Shown here: positions 15,168 to 23,250 of the stretch, one piece after another
How positions within the stretch are numbered: the first letter of the stretch is position 1
Layout of the letters: each line of letters begins with the position of its first letter
Origin: Haliscomenobacter sp965225875
GTDB lineage: Bacteria > Bacteroidota > Bacteroidia > Chitinophagales > Saprospiraceae
Length of the DNA stretch: 64,000 nucleotides
Direction: 5' to 3'
Assembly (NCBI RefSeq): GCF_965225875.1
Contig: NZ_CBDDBS010000003.1
Span: forward strand, 1,736,001 to 1,800,000
The notes under the pieces: generated by a model
What the model saw: the letters and a program-made list of their open reading frames with translations, nothing else
Told to the model about the DNA's origin: nothing
The model's database searches: none
Translations under genes and position numbers: made by a program

Positions 15168-15878
15168 ATGAGAAAGATTGCCATTTCAGACATTCATGGA
15201 TGTAATGCCACGTTTGAAGCATTGCTCCAACAGATCAATTTTTCCAAAGAAGATCAGCTGTTTTTGCTGGGCGACTACCTCGATCGCGGTCCATCCTCCA
15301 AACAGGTACTGGATACCATCTTCAGACTCAAGGCAGAAGGTTATCAGCTACAATGCCTGCGAGGGAACCATGAAGAAATGCTCTTGTGGGCATTAGAAGG
15401 TCATGTTCATAATTTACAGTCTTTTTTACAAAATGGAGGTGAGGTTACGCTTGCCAGTTTTGGCGTTCAATACCCCTGGGAAATCCCCCAACCTTACCTT
15501 GATTTTTTAGAAAACCTCCCCTTTTGGATAGAAGTGGAGGAGTACATATTTGTACACGCAGGATTGAAGTTTTTGCCCGATACCAGCCCTTTTGAGCATA
15601 CAGATAGAATGCTTTGGATCCGAAATTGGTACACTGATCTTGACCTGGAATGGTTGGGCCCTCGGTACATTGTGCATGGACATACCCCAACACCCTACTC
15701 CACGATTCAACATTTGTTTCGCCATTTTAAGGGATTGCGGGTCATCAATATTGATGGAGGTTGTGTATTCCGACAGGCGGAGTATGGGCACTTGTGTGCC
15801 GTGGATTTAAGCAATCGACTCTTGTATTTTGAGCCACGCCACCCTTGGGATGAGATTGGAGAACCGTATATCAAATGA
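15168..15878 (+). CDS. PPP-type serine/threonine phosphatase / metallophosphoesterase
   Basis: This 236-residue cytosolic enzyme carries the three PPP-family metal motifs in order: SDIHG (7-11), GDYLDRG (35-41) and RGNHE (65-69). The C-terminal YIVHGHTPTP and NIDGGCV complete the dinuclear metal site. The size and the LDRGPSSK sequence resemble bacterial PrpA/PrpB or ApaH-like phosphatases. The substrate could be phosphoprotein or a dinucleotide, and the sequence alone does not decide. It stands alone, convergent with pgi across a 105-bp palindrome, and lies 109 bp from the divergent tRNA-Arg. Confidence 0.9.
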   Translation: MRKIAISDIHGCNATFEALLQQINFSKEDQLFLLGDYLDRGPSSKQVLDTIFRLKAEGYQLQCLRGNHEEMLLWALEGHVHNLQSFLQNGGEVTLASFGVQYPWEIPQPYLDFLENLPFWIEVEEYIFVHAGLKFLPDTSPFEHTDRMLWIRNWYTDLDLEWLGPRYIVHGHTPTPYSTIQHLFRHFKGLRVINIDGGCVFRQAEYGHLCAVDLSNRLLYFEPRHPWDEIGEPYIK

Positions 15879-15904
15879 ATCTCTTCCACTATCATGTTTT
15901 CATC

Positions 15905-16009
15905 CCTGAGGTGAAACCTTTGGTGTCTTAGGTTTCTTAGGTGGTTCAAAATACTTATCCTTTTTTTTTCACCACCTAAGAAACCTAAGGCACCAAAGAT
16001 TCACCTTAG
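15905..16009. repeat. CCTAAGGTG-family palindrome between convergent genes
   Basis: Left arm 15905-15947 (CCTGAGGTGAA...CTTAGGTGGTTC) pairs with right arm 15968-16009 (TTCACCACCTAAGAAACC...CACCTTAG) with a few mismatches. The loop is T-rich with nine T in a row. It lies 27 bp past the phosphatase stop and 11 bp from the pgi stop, a place fit for a two-way terminator. Confidence 0.9.
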
Positions 16010-16019
16010 AAATTGTGCC

Positions 16020-17666
16020 TTATCGCATGGCCTTGAATGCATTGATCAAGCCATTCGTAGAAGCATCGTGGGAATTTACCGTCGAAGCATCTTCCAACTC
16101 CGGCAAAATCTTATTGGCCAATTGTTTGCCCAATTCCACGCCCCACTGGTCAAAGCTATAGATGTTCCAAATGACGCCCTGGGTGAAGATTTTGTGTTCG
16201 TACATGGCGATCAAGATACCCAAGGTACGTGGGTCGATCTTTTTCACCAAGATGGAGTTGGTTGGCTTGTTCCCCTGGAATACCTTGAAAGGCAGCAACT
16301 CCGCGATCTCTGCCGCCGACTTACCTTGTTTGACCAGTTCAGCCTCTACTTCTGCTGCAGTTTTACCCATCAGCAGTGCTTCGGTTTGAGCAAAAAAGTT
16401 GGACATCAACTTCACGTGGTGGTCACCAATCGGGTTGTGGCTTTGTGCGGGTGCGATAAAATCACAAGGGATCATTTTGGTGCCTTGATGGATCAATTGA
16501 TAAAAGGCGTGTTGGCCATTGGTCCCAGGTTCACCCCAAATGATTGGACCCGTTTGGTAGTCTACGGCTTTGCCATCGCGGCCTACGTATTTGCCATTGC
16601 TCTCCATGTTCCCTTGTTGGAAATAAGCGGCAAAACGGTGCAGGTATTGGTCGTAAGGCAAGATAGCTTCGGTAGCAGCGCCGTAAAAGTTGTTGTACCA
16701 AATGCCAATCAGAGCCAGGATAACCGGGATGTTTTGTTCCAGTGGAGTTGCGTAAAAATGCTCATCCATCGCGTGCAAACCTTCGAGCAGCTCCTTAAAA
16801 TTGTCAAAACCAATCACACAGGCAATCGGCAAACCAATCGCTGAACTCAAGGAGTAGCGACCACCAACCCAGTCCCAAAACTCAAACATGTTCGCAGTAT
16901 CAATACCAAAAGCTGCTACTGCTTTTTCGTTGGTAGACAAGGCTACGAAGTGTTTGGCTACCTGCGATTGATCCTTCGCTTTGTGTAAAAACCAGGTTTT
17001 CGCCGTTTCGGCGTTGGTCATGGTTTCTTGTGTGGTGAAGGTTTTGGAGGCGATACAAAAGAGCGTGGTTTCCGGGTCCAGCGGTTTAAGGGTTTCCGCG
17101 ATGTGGGTGCCATCTACGTTGGACACAAAATGCACCTTCATCCCCGATTGCCAGTAGGGTTTCAAGGCTTCGGTCACCATTACCGGGCCCAAGTCTGAGC
17201 CGCCAATGCCAATGTTGACAATATCGGTGATGGCCTTACCCGTGTAGCCTTTCCATTCCCCCGACAAAATGCGTTTGCTAAAGGCGTCCATTTTAGCCAA
17301 AACGGCGTTGACATCGGGCATTACATCCACACCATCCACCAAAATCGGTCGATTGGAGCGGTTGCGCAAGGCAATGTGCAATACGGAGCGACCTTCGGTT
17401 GCATTGATTTTTTCCCCGCTGTACATCGCTTCGATGGCCGCTTTGAGGCCACATTCTTCAGCGAGTTGCAAGAGGGTGTTGAGGGTATCGGCAGTGATGA
17501 TGTTTTTGGAATAATCGACCAAAACGTTTTCGAAACGTTGGGAGAACTGAGCAAAACGTTGTGGGTCGGCGGCAAACAGGTCTTTCATTTGGACTTCCTG
17601 CATTTTGGCGAAATGCTCGGTCAGCTGTTGCCAGGCTTTTGTTTGGGTTGGATTTTGCTTGTGCAT
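16020..17666 (-). CDS. pgi: Glucose-6-phosphate isomerase
   Basis: This enzyme interconverts glucose-6-phosphate and fructose-6-phosphate in glycolysis and gluconeogenesis. The chosen start (ATG 17666, MHKQNPTQTKAWQQL) gives 548 residues, the usual length of the E. coli-like PGI class. The frame is open 40 codons further, but those residues do not look like PGI. Clear signatures are VNIGIGGSDLGPVMV, FVSNVDGTHIAETL, TFTTQETMTNA, WVGGRYSLSSAIGLP, IIWGEPGTNGQHAFYQLIHQGT and DQWGVELGKQLA. It is a single gene with its terminator palindrome downstream. Its 5' end lies 52 bp from the divergent hypothetical gene. Confidence 0.98.
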   Translation of the reverse strand: MHKQNPTQTKAWQQLTEHFAKMQEVQMKDLFAADPQRFAQFSQRFENVLVDYSKNIITADTLNTLLQLAEECGLKAAIEAMYSGEKINATEGRSVLHIALRNRSNRPILVDGVDVMPDVNAVLAKMDAFSKRILSGEWKGYTGKAITDIVNIGIGGSDLGPVMVTEALKPYWQSGMKVHFVSNVDGTHIAETLKPLDPETTLFCIASKTFTTQETMTNAETAKTWFLHKAKDQSQVAKHFVALSTNEKAVAAFGIDTANMFEFWDWVGGRYSLSSAIGLPIACVIGFDNFKELLEGLHAMDEHFYATPLEQNIPVILALIGIWYNNFYGAATEAILPYDQYLHRFAAYFQQGNMESNGKYVGRDGKAVDYQTGPIIWGEPGTNGQHAFYQLIHQGTKMIPCDFIAPAQSHNPIGDHHVKLMSNFFAQTEALLMGKTAAEVEAELVKQGKSAAEIAELLPFKVFQGNKPTNSILVKKIDPRTLGILIAMYEHKIFTQGVIWNIYSFDQWGVELGKQLANKILPELEDASTVNSHDASTNGLINAFKAMR

Positions 17667-17717
17667 GTCTGGATTGATTACTTGGGGTAAAGGTAGAAGA
17701 TTTGAGAGAAATAGAAA

Positions 17718-18188
17718 ATGGAAGGACGATTTTCCAAAAGATTGAACCATTTGGCCAGCAAGACTATTCATTGTGTAAATAACCAAACTTCATCCGTCTT
17801 GCGCAGCCAACAATTATCATCCATCCGACCAAATCTTGACTTGGACAGTACCCAGTCTACTCCAGCCGAACAATTCCAGAATCAAACCCTGCGGCCCATC
17901 CTCAAGTTTCAGCATGAGCTGCTGGTAGTCGCTTTCCGGGCTTACATTGACAAACGGCACGGGGTCTTTTTCCAATTGTCCGCCAAAGATCGAGTGGAGT
18001 GGATCAAGCACAGCTTACAAAAAGACCAAAGTTTGCGAAACACCCTGACAGGAATGGTAATCGGGCATTTCTCCCTTGAAGAATGGGACTCATTCCAGGC
18101 AAATGAGGCAGAACATTCCCGGCGACTGATCCAAATGTTGATCCAACGTTTACAATCTGCGGTTGAAAGTTTTAAAAATCAGGATTAA
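17718..18188 (+). CDS. Small conserved hypothetical protein (often labelled glyoxalase-like without support)
   Basis: The protein is soluble and helical. Conserved-looking parts are AEQFQNQTLRPILKFQHELL, VFFQLSAKDRVEWIKHSLQKDQSLRNTLTGMVIGHF and RRLIQMLIQRLQ. Short proteins with this 'LRPILKxQ ... GMIIGxF' pattern are common in Bacteroidota and are sometimes called glyoxalase, but no glyoxalase metal ligands are visible. I regard the function as unknown. The ATG at 17718 is given. The TTG at 17799 (129 residues, MRSQQLSSIRPNL) fits the family length better and would keep the first codons out of the pgi promoter region. Confidence 0.7.
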   Translation: MEGRFSKRLNHLASKTIHCVNNQTSSVLRSQQLSSIRPNLDLDSTQSTPAEQFQNQTLRPILKFQHELLVVAFRAYIDKRHGVFFQLSAKDRVEWIKHSLQKDQSLRNTLTGMVIGHFSLEEWDSFQANEAEHSRRLIQMLIQRLQSAVESFKNQD

Positions 18189-18191
18189 TCG

Positions 18192-18221
18192 TTGAGCAGA
18201 GTCAGCAAAAGCCTACCTTTG
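18192..18221 (+). promoter_or_regulatory. Promoter of yggS
   Basis: TTG (18192-18194), exactly 19 nt, then TACCTTTG (18214-18221): the full Bacteroidota consensus form. Transcription would begin near 18228, leaving a leader of about 60 nt that contains a GGGGCAA/TTTGCCCC hairpin. Confidence 0.7.
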
Positions 18222-18240
18222 TCTTCCTACATTTGTAGCA

Positions 18241-18270
18241 CAAGGGGCAACACTCATTTTTGCCCCACTA
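18241..18270. repeat. Shrunken relative of the 116-bp fold-back repeat, in the yggS leader
   Basis: CAAGGGGC and TTTTTGCCCCACTAC match both ends, including flanking bases, of the element at 29434-29549, but only about 10 nt lie between them. It forms a hairpin (GGGGCAA/TTTGCCCC) in the predicted 5' UTR. Confidence 0.55.
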
Positions 18271-18286
18271 CTAAGGTTAAAATACG

Positions 18287-18949
18287 ATGTACAAACAACT
18301 GATTCAGGAACTTGGCTCTGCCCGCCTCGTGGCAGTTTCCAAAACGCAGCCCAATGAGGCCATCATGGACCTCTATGCACAAGGGCAACGTCTGTTTGGA
18401 GAAAACAAGGTGCAAGAGGTTGTGCCCAAATACGAAGCCTTACCCAAAGACATCGAATGGCACCTGATTGGGCATTTGCAAAGCAACAAAGTCAAATACA
18501 TTGCTTCTTTTGTGGCCATGATCCACTCGGTAGACAGCCTGAAATTGTTGGAAGAAATCAATCGGCAGGCGGTCAAAAACCACCGGGTAATTGACTGTTT
18601 GTTGCAGTTTAAAATCAACGATGAAGAGACCAAGTTTGGACTGGATATCCAGGAAGCTTTTGCCCTATTGGAATCCCTCTCCTACCCCAACTTATTGAAC
18701 ATTAGACTTTGTGGCGTGATGGGTATGGCCTCTTTTGTGGAGGATGAGGATCAGATTCGCCGGGAATTCAAGAACTTGAAAAACATTTTTGATCAACTCA
18801 AAGACCGCTATTTTCCCAATGATCCTGCCTTCAAGGAAATCTCCATGGGCATGTCCGATGATTATCCGATTGCGGTCGAGGAAGGTAGCACCTTGGTGCG
18901 CATTGGAACCTTGCTCTTTGGGGCCCGGAATTATGGGAATGTGGGTTAA
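18287..18949 (+). CDS. yggS: YggS-family PLP-binding protein (PLP homeostasis)
   Basis: This 220-residue single-domain fold-type III protein binds pyridoxal phosphate and buffers the PLP pool; no enzymatic reaction is established for the family. Seen: the PLP lysine in LVAVSKTQP (K19), FGENKVQE, EWHLIGHLQSNK, IHSVDS, the strand CLLQFKINDEETKFGL, CGVMGMASF and the phosphate-binding end SMGMSDDYPIAVEEGSTLVRIGTLLFG. It has its own promoter and precedes the radical SAM gene by 35 bp, so the two may be co-transcribed. Confidence 0.96.
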   Translation: MYKQLIQELGSARLVAVSKTQPNEAIMDLYAQGQRLFGENKVQEVVPKYEALPKDIEWHLIGHLQSNKVKYIASFVAMIHSVDSLKLLEEINRQAVKNHRVIDCLLQFKINDEETKFGLDIQEAFALLESLSYPNLLNIRLCGVMGMASFVEDEDQIRREFKNLKNIFDQLKDRYFPNDPAFKEISMGMSDDYPIAVEEGSTLVRIGTLLFGARNYGNVG

Positions 18950-18983
18950 TTACATTAATTTTATGGCCTAAAATCACCAATTC

Positions 18984-21182
18984 TTGAGCACCACTGCCTT
19001 TCTTTTTACGCCTCCCTTTACCCAACTGAATACGCCGTATCCAGCCACTGCGTACCTGAAAGGCTTTTTGAATACCAAAAACATCAGTTCTTATCAAGCC
19101 GATTTAGGCATTGAGGTTTTTTTGGCCTTGTATTCTTCCAAAGGCCTTAACGACCTATTTGAGCACATTGCAGCTAAAAACCAAAGCTGGTCGGAAAACG
19201 CCCGACGGATCATCGTCCTGCGCAAACATTATATCCAGACCATCGATGGAGTCATCAATTTTTTGCAGGGCAAAAACCCTACCCTAGCCCATCTCATTTG
19301 CCAGGAAGGCTACTTGCCCCGGGCCGAGCGCTTCAAACAACTCGCGGATTTGAATTGGGCCTTCGGCAGCATGGGCACTCAAGACAAAGCCAAACACCTG
19401 GCTACCCTTTACCTTGAAGACCTGGCGGATTTGATCACCGAATGTGTGGATGAACACTTTGGGCTCAGTCGTTATGCGGAGCGTTTGGGCCGATCAGCTT
19501 ACCATTTTGATGAATTGTATGCGCAGCTCCAGGCGGAGTACACCTATATTGATCAGCTGCTTATTCAAATTCTGAGTGCAAAAATGGCGGAGCTAAAGCC
19601 CCAGCTGGTGGCCATCTCCGTGCCATTTCCAGGGAATTTGTATACCGCTTTCCGCTGTGGGCAGTGGATCAAAAAACACCATCCCAACAGTAAGGTGGTT
19701 ATGGGTGGTGGTTTTGCCAACACCGAATTGCGTTCATTGAGTGATCCCCGGGTTTTTGAATTCTTCGACTTCATCACCCTGGACGATGGCGAAACACCCA
19801 TCGAAAACCTCATTGAGCACTTGCAAGGCCAGCGCCCCGTTGATCTCCTGAAACGTACCTATACTTTAATAAATGGCAAAGTTGAGTACCTCAACCACAG
19901 CCTCAACCGCGATTACAAACAAAGTGAGGTTGGTACCCCCGATTACAGCGACTTGCCACTGGATCAATACATTTCAGCCATTGAGGTCGTCAATCCCATG
20001 CACCGCATGTGGAGCGACGGACGTTGGAACAAACTCACCATGGCCCACGGCTGCTATTGGGGCAAATGTACATTTTGTGATGTTTCCCTGGACTACATCA
20101 AGTTGTACGAACCGGTAGCCGCGCAATTGTTGTGCGACCGCATGGAAGAGTTGATCGCCCAAACTGGTGAACGCGGCTTCCATTTTGTGGACGAAGCTGC
20201 TCCACCCGCCCTCATGCGCGCCCTTGCCCTGGAAATCATCCGCCGCAAACTCACGGTGACTTGGTGGACCAATATTCGTTTTGAAAAAAGTTTTAGCCGG
20301 GATTTGTGCCTTTTGCTCAAAGCCTCGGGTTGTATTGCCGTATCAGGTGGATTGGAAGTAGCTTCCGATCGTTTGTTGGCTTTGATTCAAAAAGGAGTAA
20401 CGGTGGCTCAGGTGGCCCGAGTTACGCGCAACTTCACAGAAGCAGGCATTATGGTACACGCTTACCTGATGTACGGCTTCCCAAGTCAAACCGCGCAAGA
20501 AACCATCGACTCACTAGAAATGGTGCGACAATTGTTCGAAGCGGGAGTCCTGCAGTCGGGATTTTGGCACCAGTTTGCCCTTACCGCACACAGCCCGGTA
20601 GGTCTAGATCCTGGTGCATACGGCATCAAAATTGAACCTGGCTGTAGCGGACCTTTTGCCAACAATGACATTCTTTTCACTGACCCGACCGGGACAGATC
20701 ACGATGCATATGGTTTTGGTTTGAAAAAATCGCTGCTGAATTTCATGCATGGGATAGGCTTTGAATTTCCACTGCAAGATTGGTTCGATTTTAAAGTACC
20801 CCGCACCAAAATTCCGAAGGATTACATTGTCAATGCACTCAGTGAGGATGAGCTTTCTTCAATCAAGGCCAATGCCAAGGTGGTTTGGTTGGGCAATGCA
20901 CCCGACCTGGAAATCAGCAGCAAAACGAAACGGGGTGAAACCTGGGAAAGTGCACTCTTGACTTTTTATGATCAAAAAGAAAACCTCAGCATCAAGGTAG
21001 ATGTGCCACAGGGAAAATGGGTGGTGGAGATTTTGGAAAAAATTGCCGTGGATCAGCCAGAAACCTGGACTTTCCAGCAGGTGCAGGAGCATTACGAAGC
21101 GGAGGGGCTGGAGGATTTTGAGTTGTTTTGGTACAATAAGCCCTTTAATAAATTGGGAAAATTGGGATTGCTGGTATTGTAA
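18984..21182 (+). CDS. B12-binding-domain radical SAM protein
   Basis: This 732-residue protein has an N-terminal cobalamin-binding-like Rossmann region (about 185-260: LKPQLVAISVPFPGNLYTAF, KVVMGGGFANTE) and a radical SAM core whose cluster motif is C357-YWGK-C362-TF-C365 in AHGCYWGKCTFCDVS. The core continues with GFHFVDEAAPP, VTWWTNIRFEKSF, CIAVSGGLEVASDRLL and AYLMYGFPSQT. The spacing is CX4CX2C, not CX3CX2C; I recall CYWGKC-type motifs in this subgroup. A C-terminal domain of about 130 residues follows. The start is TTG at 18984 (MSTTAFLFTPPFTQLN), as no ATG fits. Substrate unknown; such enzymes methylate or rearrange unactivated carbons. Confidence 0.85.
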   Translation: MSTTAFLFTPPFTQLNTPYPATAYLKGFLNTKNISSYQADLGIEVFLALYSSKGLNDLFEHIAAKNQSWSENARRIIVLRKHYIQTIDGVINFLQGKNPTLAHLICQEGYLPRAERFKQLADLNWAFGSMGTQDKAKHLATLYLEDLADLITECVDEHFGLSRYAERLGRSAYHFDELYAQLQAEYTYIDQLLIQILSAKMAELKPQLVAISVPFPGNLYTAFRCGQWIKKHHPNSKVVMGGGFANTELRSLSDPRVFEFFDFITLDDGETPIENLIEHLQGQRPVDLLKRTYTLINGKVEYLNHSLNRDYKQSEVGTPDYSDLPLDQYISAIEVVNPMHRMWSDGRWNKLTMAHGCYWGKCTFCDVSLDYIKLYEPVAAQLLCDRMEELIAQTGERGFHFVDEAAPPALMRALALEIIRRKLTVTWWTNIRFEKSFSRDLCLLLKASGCIAVSGGLEVASDRLLALIQKGVTVAQVARVTRNFTEAGIMVHAYLMYGFPSQTAQETIDSLEMVRQLFEAGVLQSGFWHQFALTAHSPVGLDPGAYGIKIEPGCSGPFANNDILFTDPTGTDHDAYGFGLKKSLLNFMHGIGFEFPLQDWFDFKVPRTKIPKDYIVNALSEDELSSIKANAKVVWLGNAPDLEISSKTKRGETWESALLTFYDQKENLSIKVDVPQGKWVVEILEKIAVDQPETWTFQQVQEHYEAEGLEDFELFWYNKPFNKLGKLGLLVL

Positions 21183-21205
21183 AAAGCATAGCTTGAAATC
21201 CCTAA

Positions 21206-21314
21206 GGTGCTTCTTTAGTGCCTAAGGGGTTTCTTAGGTGGTGAAAAATACGCTGCCTGCTTCGCAGGCTTTTTTCTTCACCACCTAAGAAACCTTAAAC
21301 ACTAAAGGGCCACC
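21206..21314. repeat. CCTAAGGTG-family palindrome with a GCCTGC-ttc-GCAGGC centre
   Basis: The left arm from 21206 (GGTGCTTCTTTAGTGCCTAAGG...TTAGGTGGTGAA) pairs with the right arm ending 21314 (TTCACCACCTAAGAAACC...GGCCACC). A perfect small hairpin at 21255-21269 followed by six T sits in the loop. It lies between the stops of the convergent radical SAM and rlpA genes, so it is a likely two-way terminator. Confidence 0.88.
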
Positions 21315-21326
21315 CAAGATAAAGTG

Positions 21327-22193
21327 CTACTTGAGCTCTGCCAAGTTCACCACAAATCCTTCGATCCGCTTCTTCTTCAGGTTATTGTCATAAGCTTTGG
21401 CACTCCCTTCTGTATCAAATGGTCCCAGGATAACCCGGAATTTTTTTCCACCATCCATACTGATCAGGATGTTGTCGAACCATTTGCCTTGCAGTTCGGC
21501 CACCTTATCCAGCATACTTTCGTAGGTACTTACCATGGCTACCTGCACACCAAAACCCTTTTTATCCGAATGTGCAATAGCTATTTGGAACAAACCACTG
21601 GTGCCCATGTCTCCACGAACCAGTTTGTTCTTGTCTACCTGTAATTTGGTGCTTGGTTTTACGGGTGCAACAACTACGTTTACTTTTTTCTCTGCTACTG
21701 CTACTGGCGCGGGTTTCGTTTCAACAGGCGCTGGCGGCGGCGGTGTATTAACAGCAGTCGTAGTTGGTTTGACTACTTCTTCGGTATTTGTGGTTGGAAC
21801 GGCAATAGGGTTTGTTTTAGGCTCTTCTTTTTTTGCCACTTCCTGACCCACTACTTCCACTTTTACTTCAACCTGACCGTCGTTGAGCATGCCCAACTGT
21901 TTGGCGGCTGCGTAAGAAAGTTCTACAACCCGGCCTTTGAGGTAAGGCCCCCGATCATTTACCCGAACAATGACCGATTTTTTGGTGTCCAGGCGCGTTA
22001 CCCGTAAGCGGGTGCCCAGTGGGTGCATTTTATGTGCCGCAGTCATCTTGCCACGATCATAAATTTCTCCGTATGCGGTCTCGCTACCGTTGTACTCATC
22101 TGAATAGTAGGAAGCATAACCAAATTCTTGCGCGCAAAGCACCAATGCATTGAGCGACAGTACCAGCGTAAATACTAATGTGATTGATCTCAT
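21327..22193 (-). CDS. rlpA: RlpA-like lipoprotein/septal lytic-transglycosylase family protein with SPOR domain
   Basis: This 288-residue exported protein begins at ATG 22193, giving a signal peptide (MRSITLVFTLVLSLNALVLCAQ). The double-psi beta-barrel follows: GYASYYSDEYNGSETAYGE, GKMTAAHKMHPLGTRLRVTR, VIVRVNDRGPY and VVELSYAAAKQLGM. The conserved catalytic Asp is in NDRGP. A proline/threonine/valine-rich linker (about 115-200) leads to a C-terminal SPOR-like domain (LFQIAIAHSDKKGFGVQVAM ... RVILGPFDTEGSAKAY), which in relatives binds denuded septal glycan. Its promoter is 76-106 bp upstream. Role: peptidoglycan processing at the division site, inferred from the family. Confidence 0.92.
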   Translation of the reverse strand: MRSITLVFTLVLSLNALVLCAQEFGYASYYSDEYNGSETAYGEIYDRGKMTAAHKMHPLGTRLRVTRLDTKKSVIVRVNDRGPYLKGRVVELSYAAAKQLGMLNDGQVEVKVEVVGQEVAKKEEPKTNPIAVPTTNTEEVVKPTTTAVNTPPPPAPVETKPAPVAVAEKKVNVVVAPVKPSTKLQVDKNKLVRGDMGTSGLFQIAIAHSDKKGFGVQVAMVSTYESMLDKVAELQGKWFDNILISMDGGKKFRVILGPFDTEGSAKAYDNNLKKKRIEGFVVNLAELK

Positions 22194-22268
22194 ATGGAAT
22201 ATCAGGTTTATTCGGTACATAAACGTCCTGAAAGCCCAAATCGGTACCCAGGTCTCGTAGAAAGTAAT

Positions 22269-22299
22269 CAAATATAGAATAAATGTTGGATTTTTCCAA
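22269..22299 (-). promoter_or_regulatory. Promoter of rlpA
   Basis: On the minus strand TTG (22299-22297), a 20-nt spacer and TATATTTG (22276-22269) match the -33/-7 consensus. The leader to the ATG at 22193 would be about 70 nt. The promoter precedes the end of the LysE gene. Confidence 0.65.
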
Positions 22300-22318
22300 A
22301 CAAAGGACTTTCGGAAAA

Positions 22319-22957
22319 CTACTGCGCCATCACCTCTTTCACCCCTTGAAAAAGACCTATGCCGATCAAAATGACGCCAATGATTTTGTTCATCCATTGA
22401 CTTACAAACGCAGCCCTACGCACAATCAATTGACTGAGAAATGCGTAAAACAACAATGTAAGCAATTTTCCACAAGCTACTCCAGCCAAAAAGATGCATA
22501 AAAAGTACAAGGGTGGATGTGCTGAAATATCCAGGTATTTTGCCGATTTTAAAAAAGCGAGGATAAAGATCCAGAAAGGTATTGCTTGTGGGTTTGCAAT
22601 AGAAACCAACAAGCCATGCAAAAAGTCGTTTTCTTTGATTTTTCGCTTCTTCTCCTGATTTTCAGCTGGTTTTCGACAGAAAAAAACCAAACCTAAGGCA
22701 ACAAAAAAGATAACCACAAATGCTTTGGCCCATATGTTGTGCTGCAAAAGAGCCTGCATTGTGGGATTAAAACGAATGGCAATAAAAGATTGTGGGATTT
22801 CGATCAAAGCAGCCGCAACCGAAAAATGAAATGCGGCGCGCCAACTGCGGTTGATGGTGGTATCAACTACGGAGAGATTGATGGGGCCGAAAGGCAAAGT
22901 TCCAACAATACTAGCCAGCATGCTTAGTAAAAACACCAGAGCGGGTGACGGCTCCAT
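22319..22957 (-). CDS. LysE-family amino-acid exporter-like membrane protein
   Basis: This 212-residue inner-membrane protein has about six hydrophobic segments. The N-terminal motif is conserved for the LysE/RhtB superfamily: LASIVGTLPFGPINLSVVDTTINRSWRAAFHF, with the GP-x-N turn. Later segments include GLLVSIANPQAIPFWIFILAFL and FLAGVACGKLLTLLFYAFL. ATG 22957 (MEPSPALVFLL) is preferred; the frame also opens with GTG at 22978. A consensus promoter lies 40-70 bp upstream. The transported solute cannot be told from the sequence. It reads toward rlpA but each gene has its own promoter. Confidence 0.85.
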   Translation of the reverse strand: MEPSPALVFLLSMLASIVGTLPFGPINLSVVDTTINRSWRAAFHFSVAAALIEIPQSFIAIRFNPTMQALLQHNIWAKAFVVIFFVALGLVFFCRKPAENQEKKRKIKENDFLHGLLVSIANPQAIPFWIFILAFLKSAKYLDISAHPPLYFLCIFLAGVACGKLLTLLFYAFLSQLIVRRAAFVSQWMNKIIGVILIGIGLFQGVKEVMAQ

Positions 22958-22996
22958 TCTTCTTTTTTTGAAAAACACGGATAATCAATCGGGAGG

Positions 22997-23027
22997 CAAA
23001 ATTAAACGCTTATGGCGCAAAAGTCAA
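22997..23027 (-). promoter_or_regulatory. Promoter of the LysE-family gene
   Basis: Minus strand: TTG (23027-23025), a 20-nt spacer and TAATTTTG (23004-22997). It faces away from the mnmA promoter, and a 116-bp fold-back repeat sits between the two. Confidence 0.65.
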
Positions 23028-23064
23028 CTTTTTTTAACAATTAAACGAAGTCCTTTTTGTCTTG

Positions 23065-23180
23065 GGGGCGATAAAAAAATAAGTGACCATTTTGCCAGAG
23101 GATTAGATAAGTAAACGTTTCATTTCAAGTGCCTTATCTAATCCTCTGGCTCAGGAAAAATGATCACTTATTTTTGCCCC
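23065..23180. mobile_element. 116-bp fold-back (MITE-like) repeat, copy 1
   Basis: The element starts GGGGCGATAAAAAAATAAGTGA and ends TGATCACTTATTTTTGCCCC, so its ends are inverted repeats of about 25 bp. An inner perfect 17-bp pair (GCCAGAGGATTAGATAA / TTATCTAATCCTCTGGC) also folds. A second copy at 29434-29549 differs at 5 of 116 positions. No clear target-site duplication is visible, and the element has no coding capacity. Confidence 0.8.
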
Positions 23181-23185
23181 ACTGC

Positions 23186-23215
23186 TTGTTACGAACTTTT
23201 GGGTTGATAATTTTG
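23186..23215 (+). promoter_or_regulatory. Promoter of mnmA
   Basis: TTG (23186-23188), exactly 19 nt, then TAATTTTG (23208-23215). A second TAATTTTG follows directly (23216-23223). The -33 element starts 6 bp after the end of the fold-back repeat, so the repeat sits in the upstream-element position. Confidence 0.7.
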
Positions 23216-23250
23216 TAATTTTGCCGGGATATTTTTTCAAAAATCATCTA

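Noticed and set aside
16068..16844. 258-codon plus-strand frame inside pgi
   Set aside because: Antisense of the strongly conserved isomerase; composition is explained by pgi codon usage.
17666..17786. N-terminal extension of pgi by 40 codons
   Set aside because: The extra residues are hydrophobic and unlike isomerase; the ATG at 17666 gives the normal length of 548.
23065..23180. Fold-back element as a structured small RNA gene
   Set aside because: Possible, but two copies in unrelated divergent spacers with inverted ends fit a MITE-like repeat better; no promoter reads into it.
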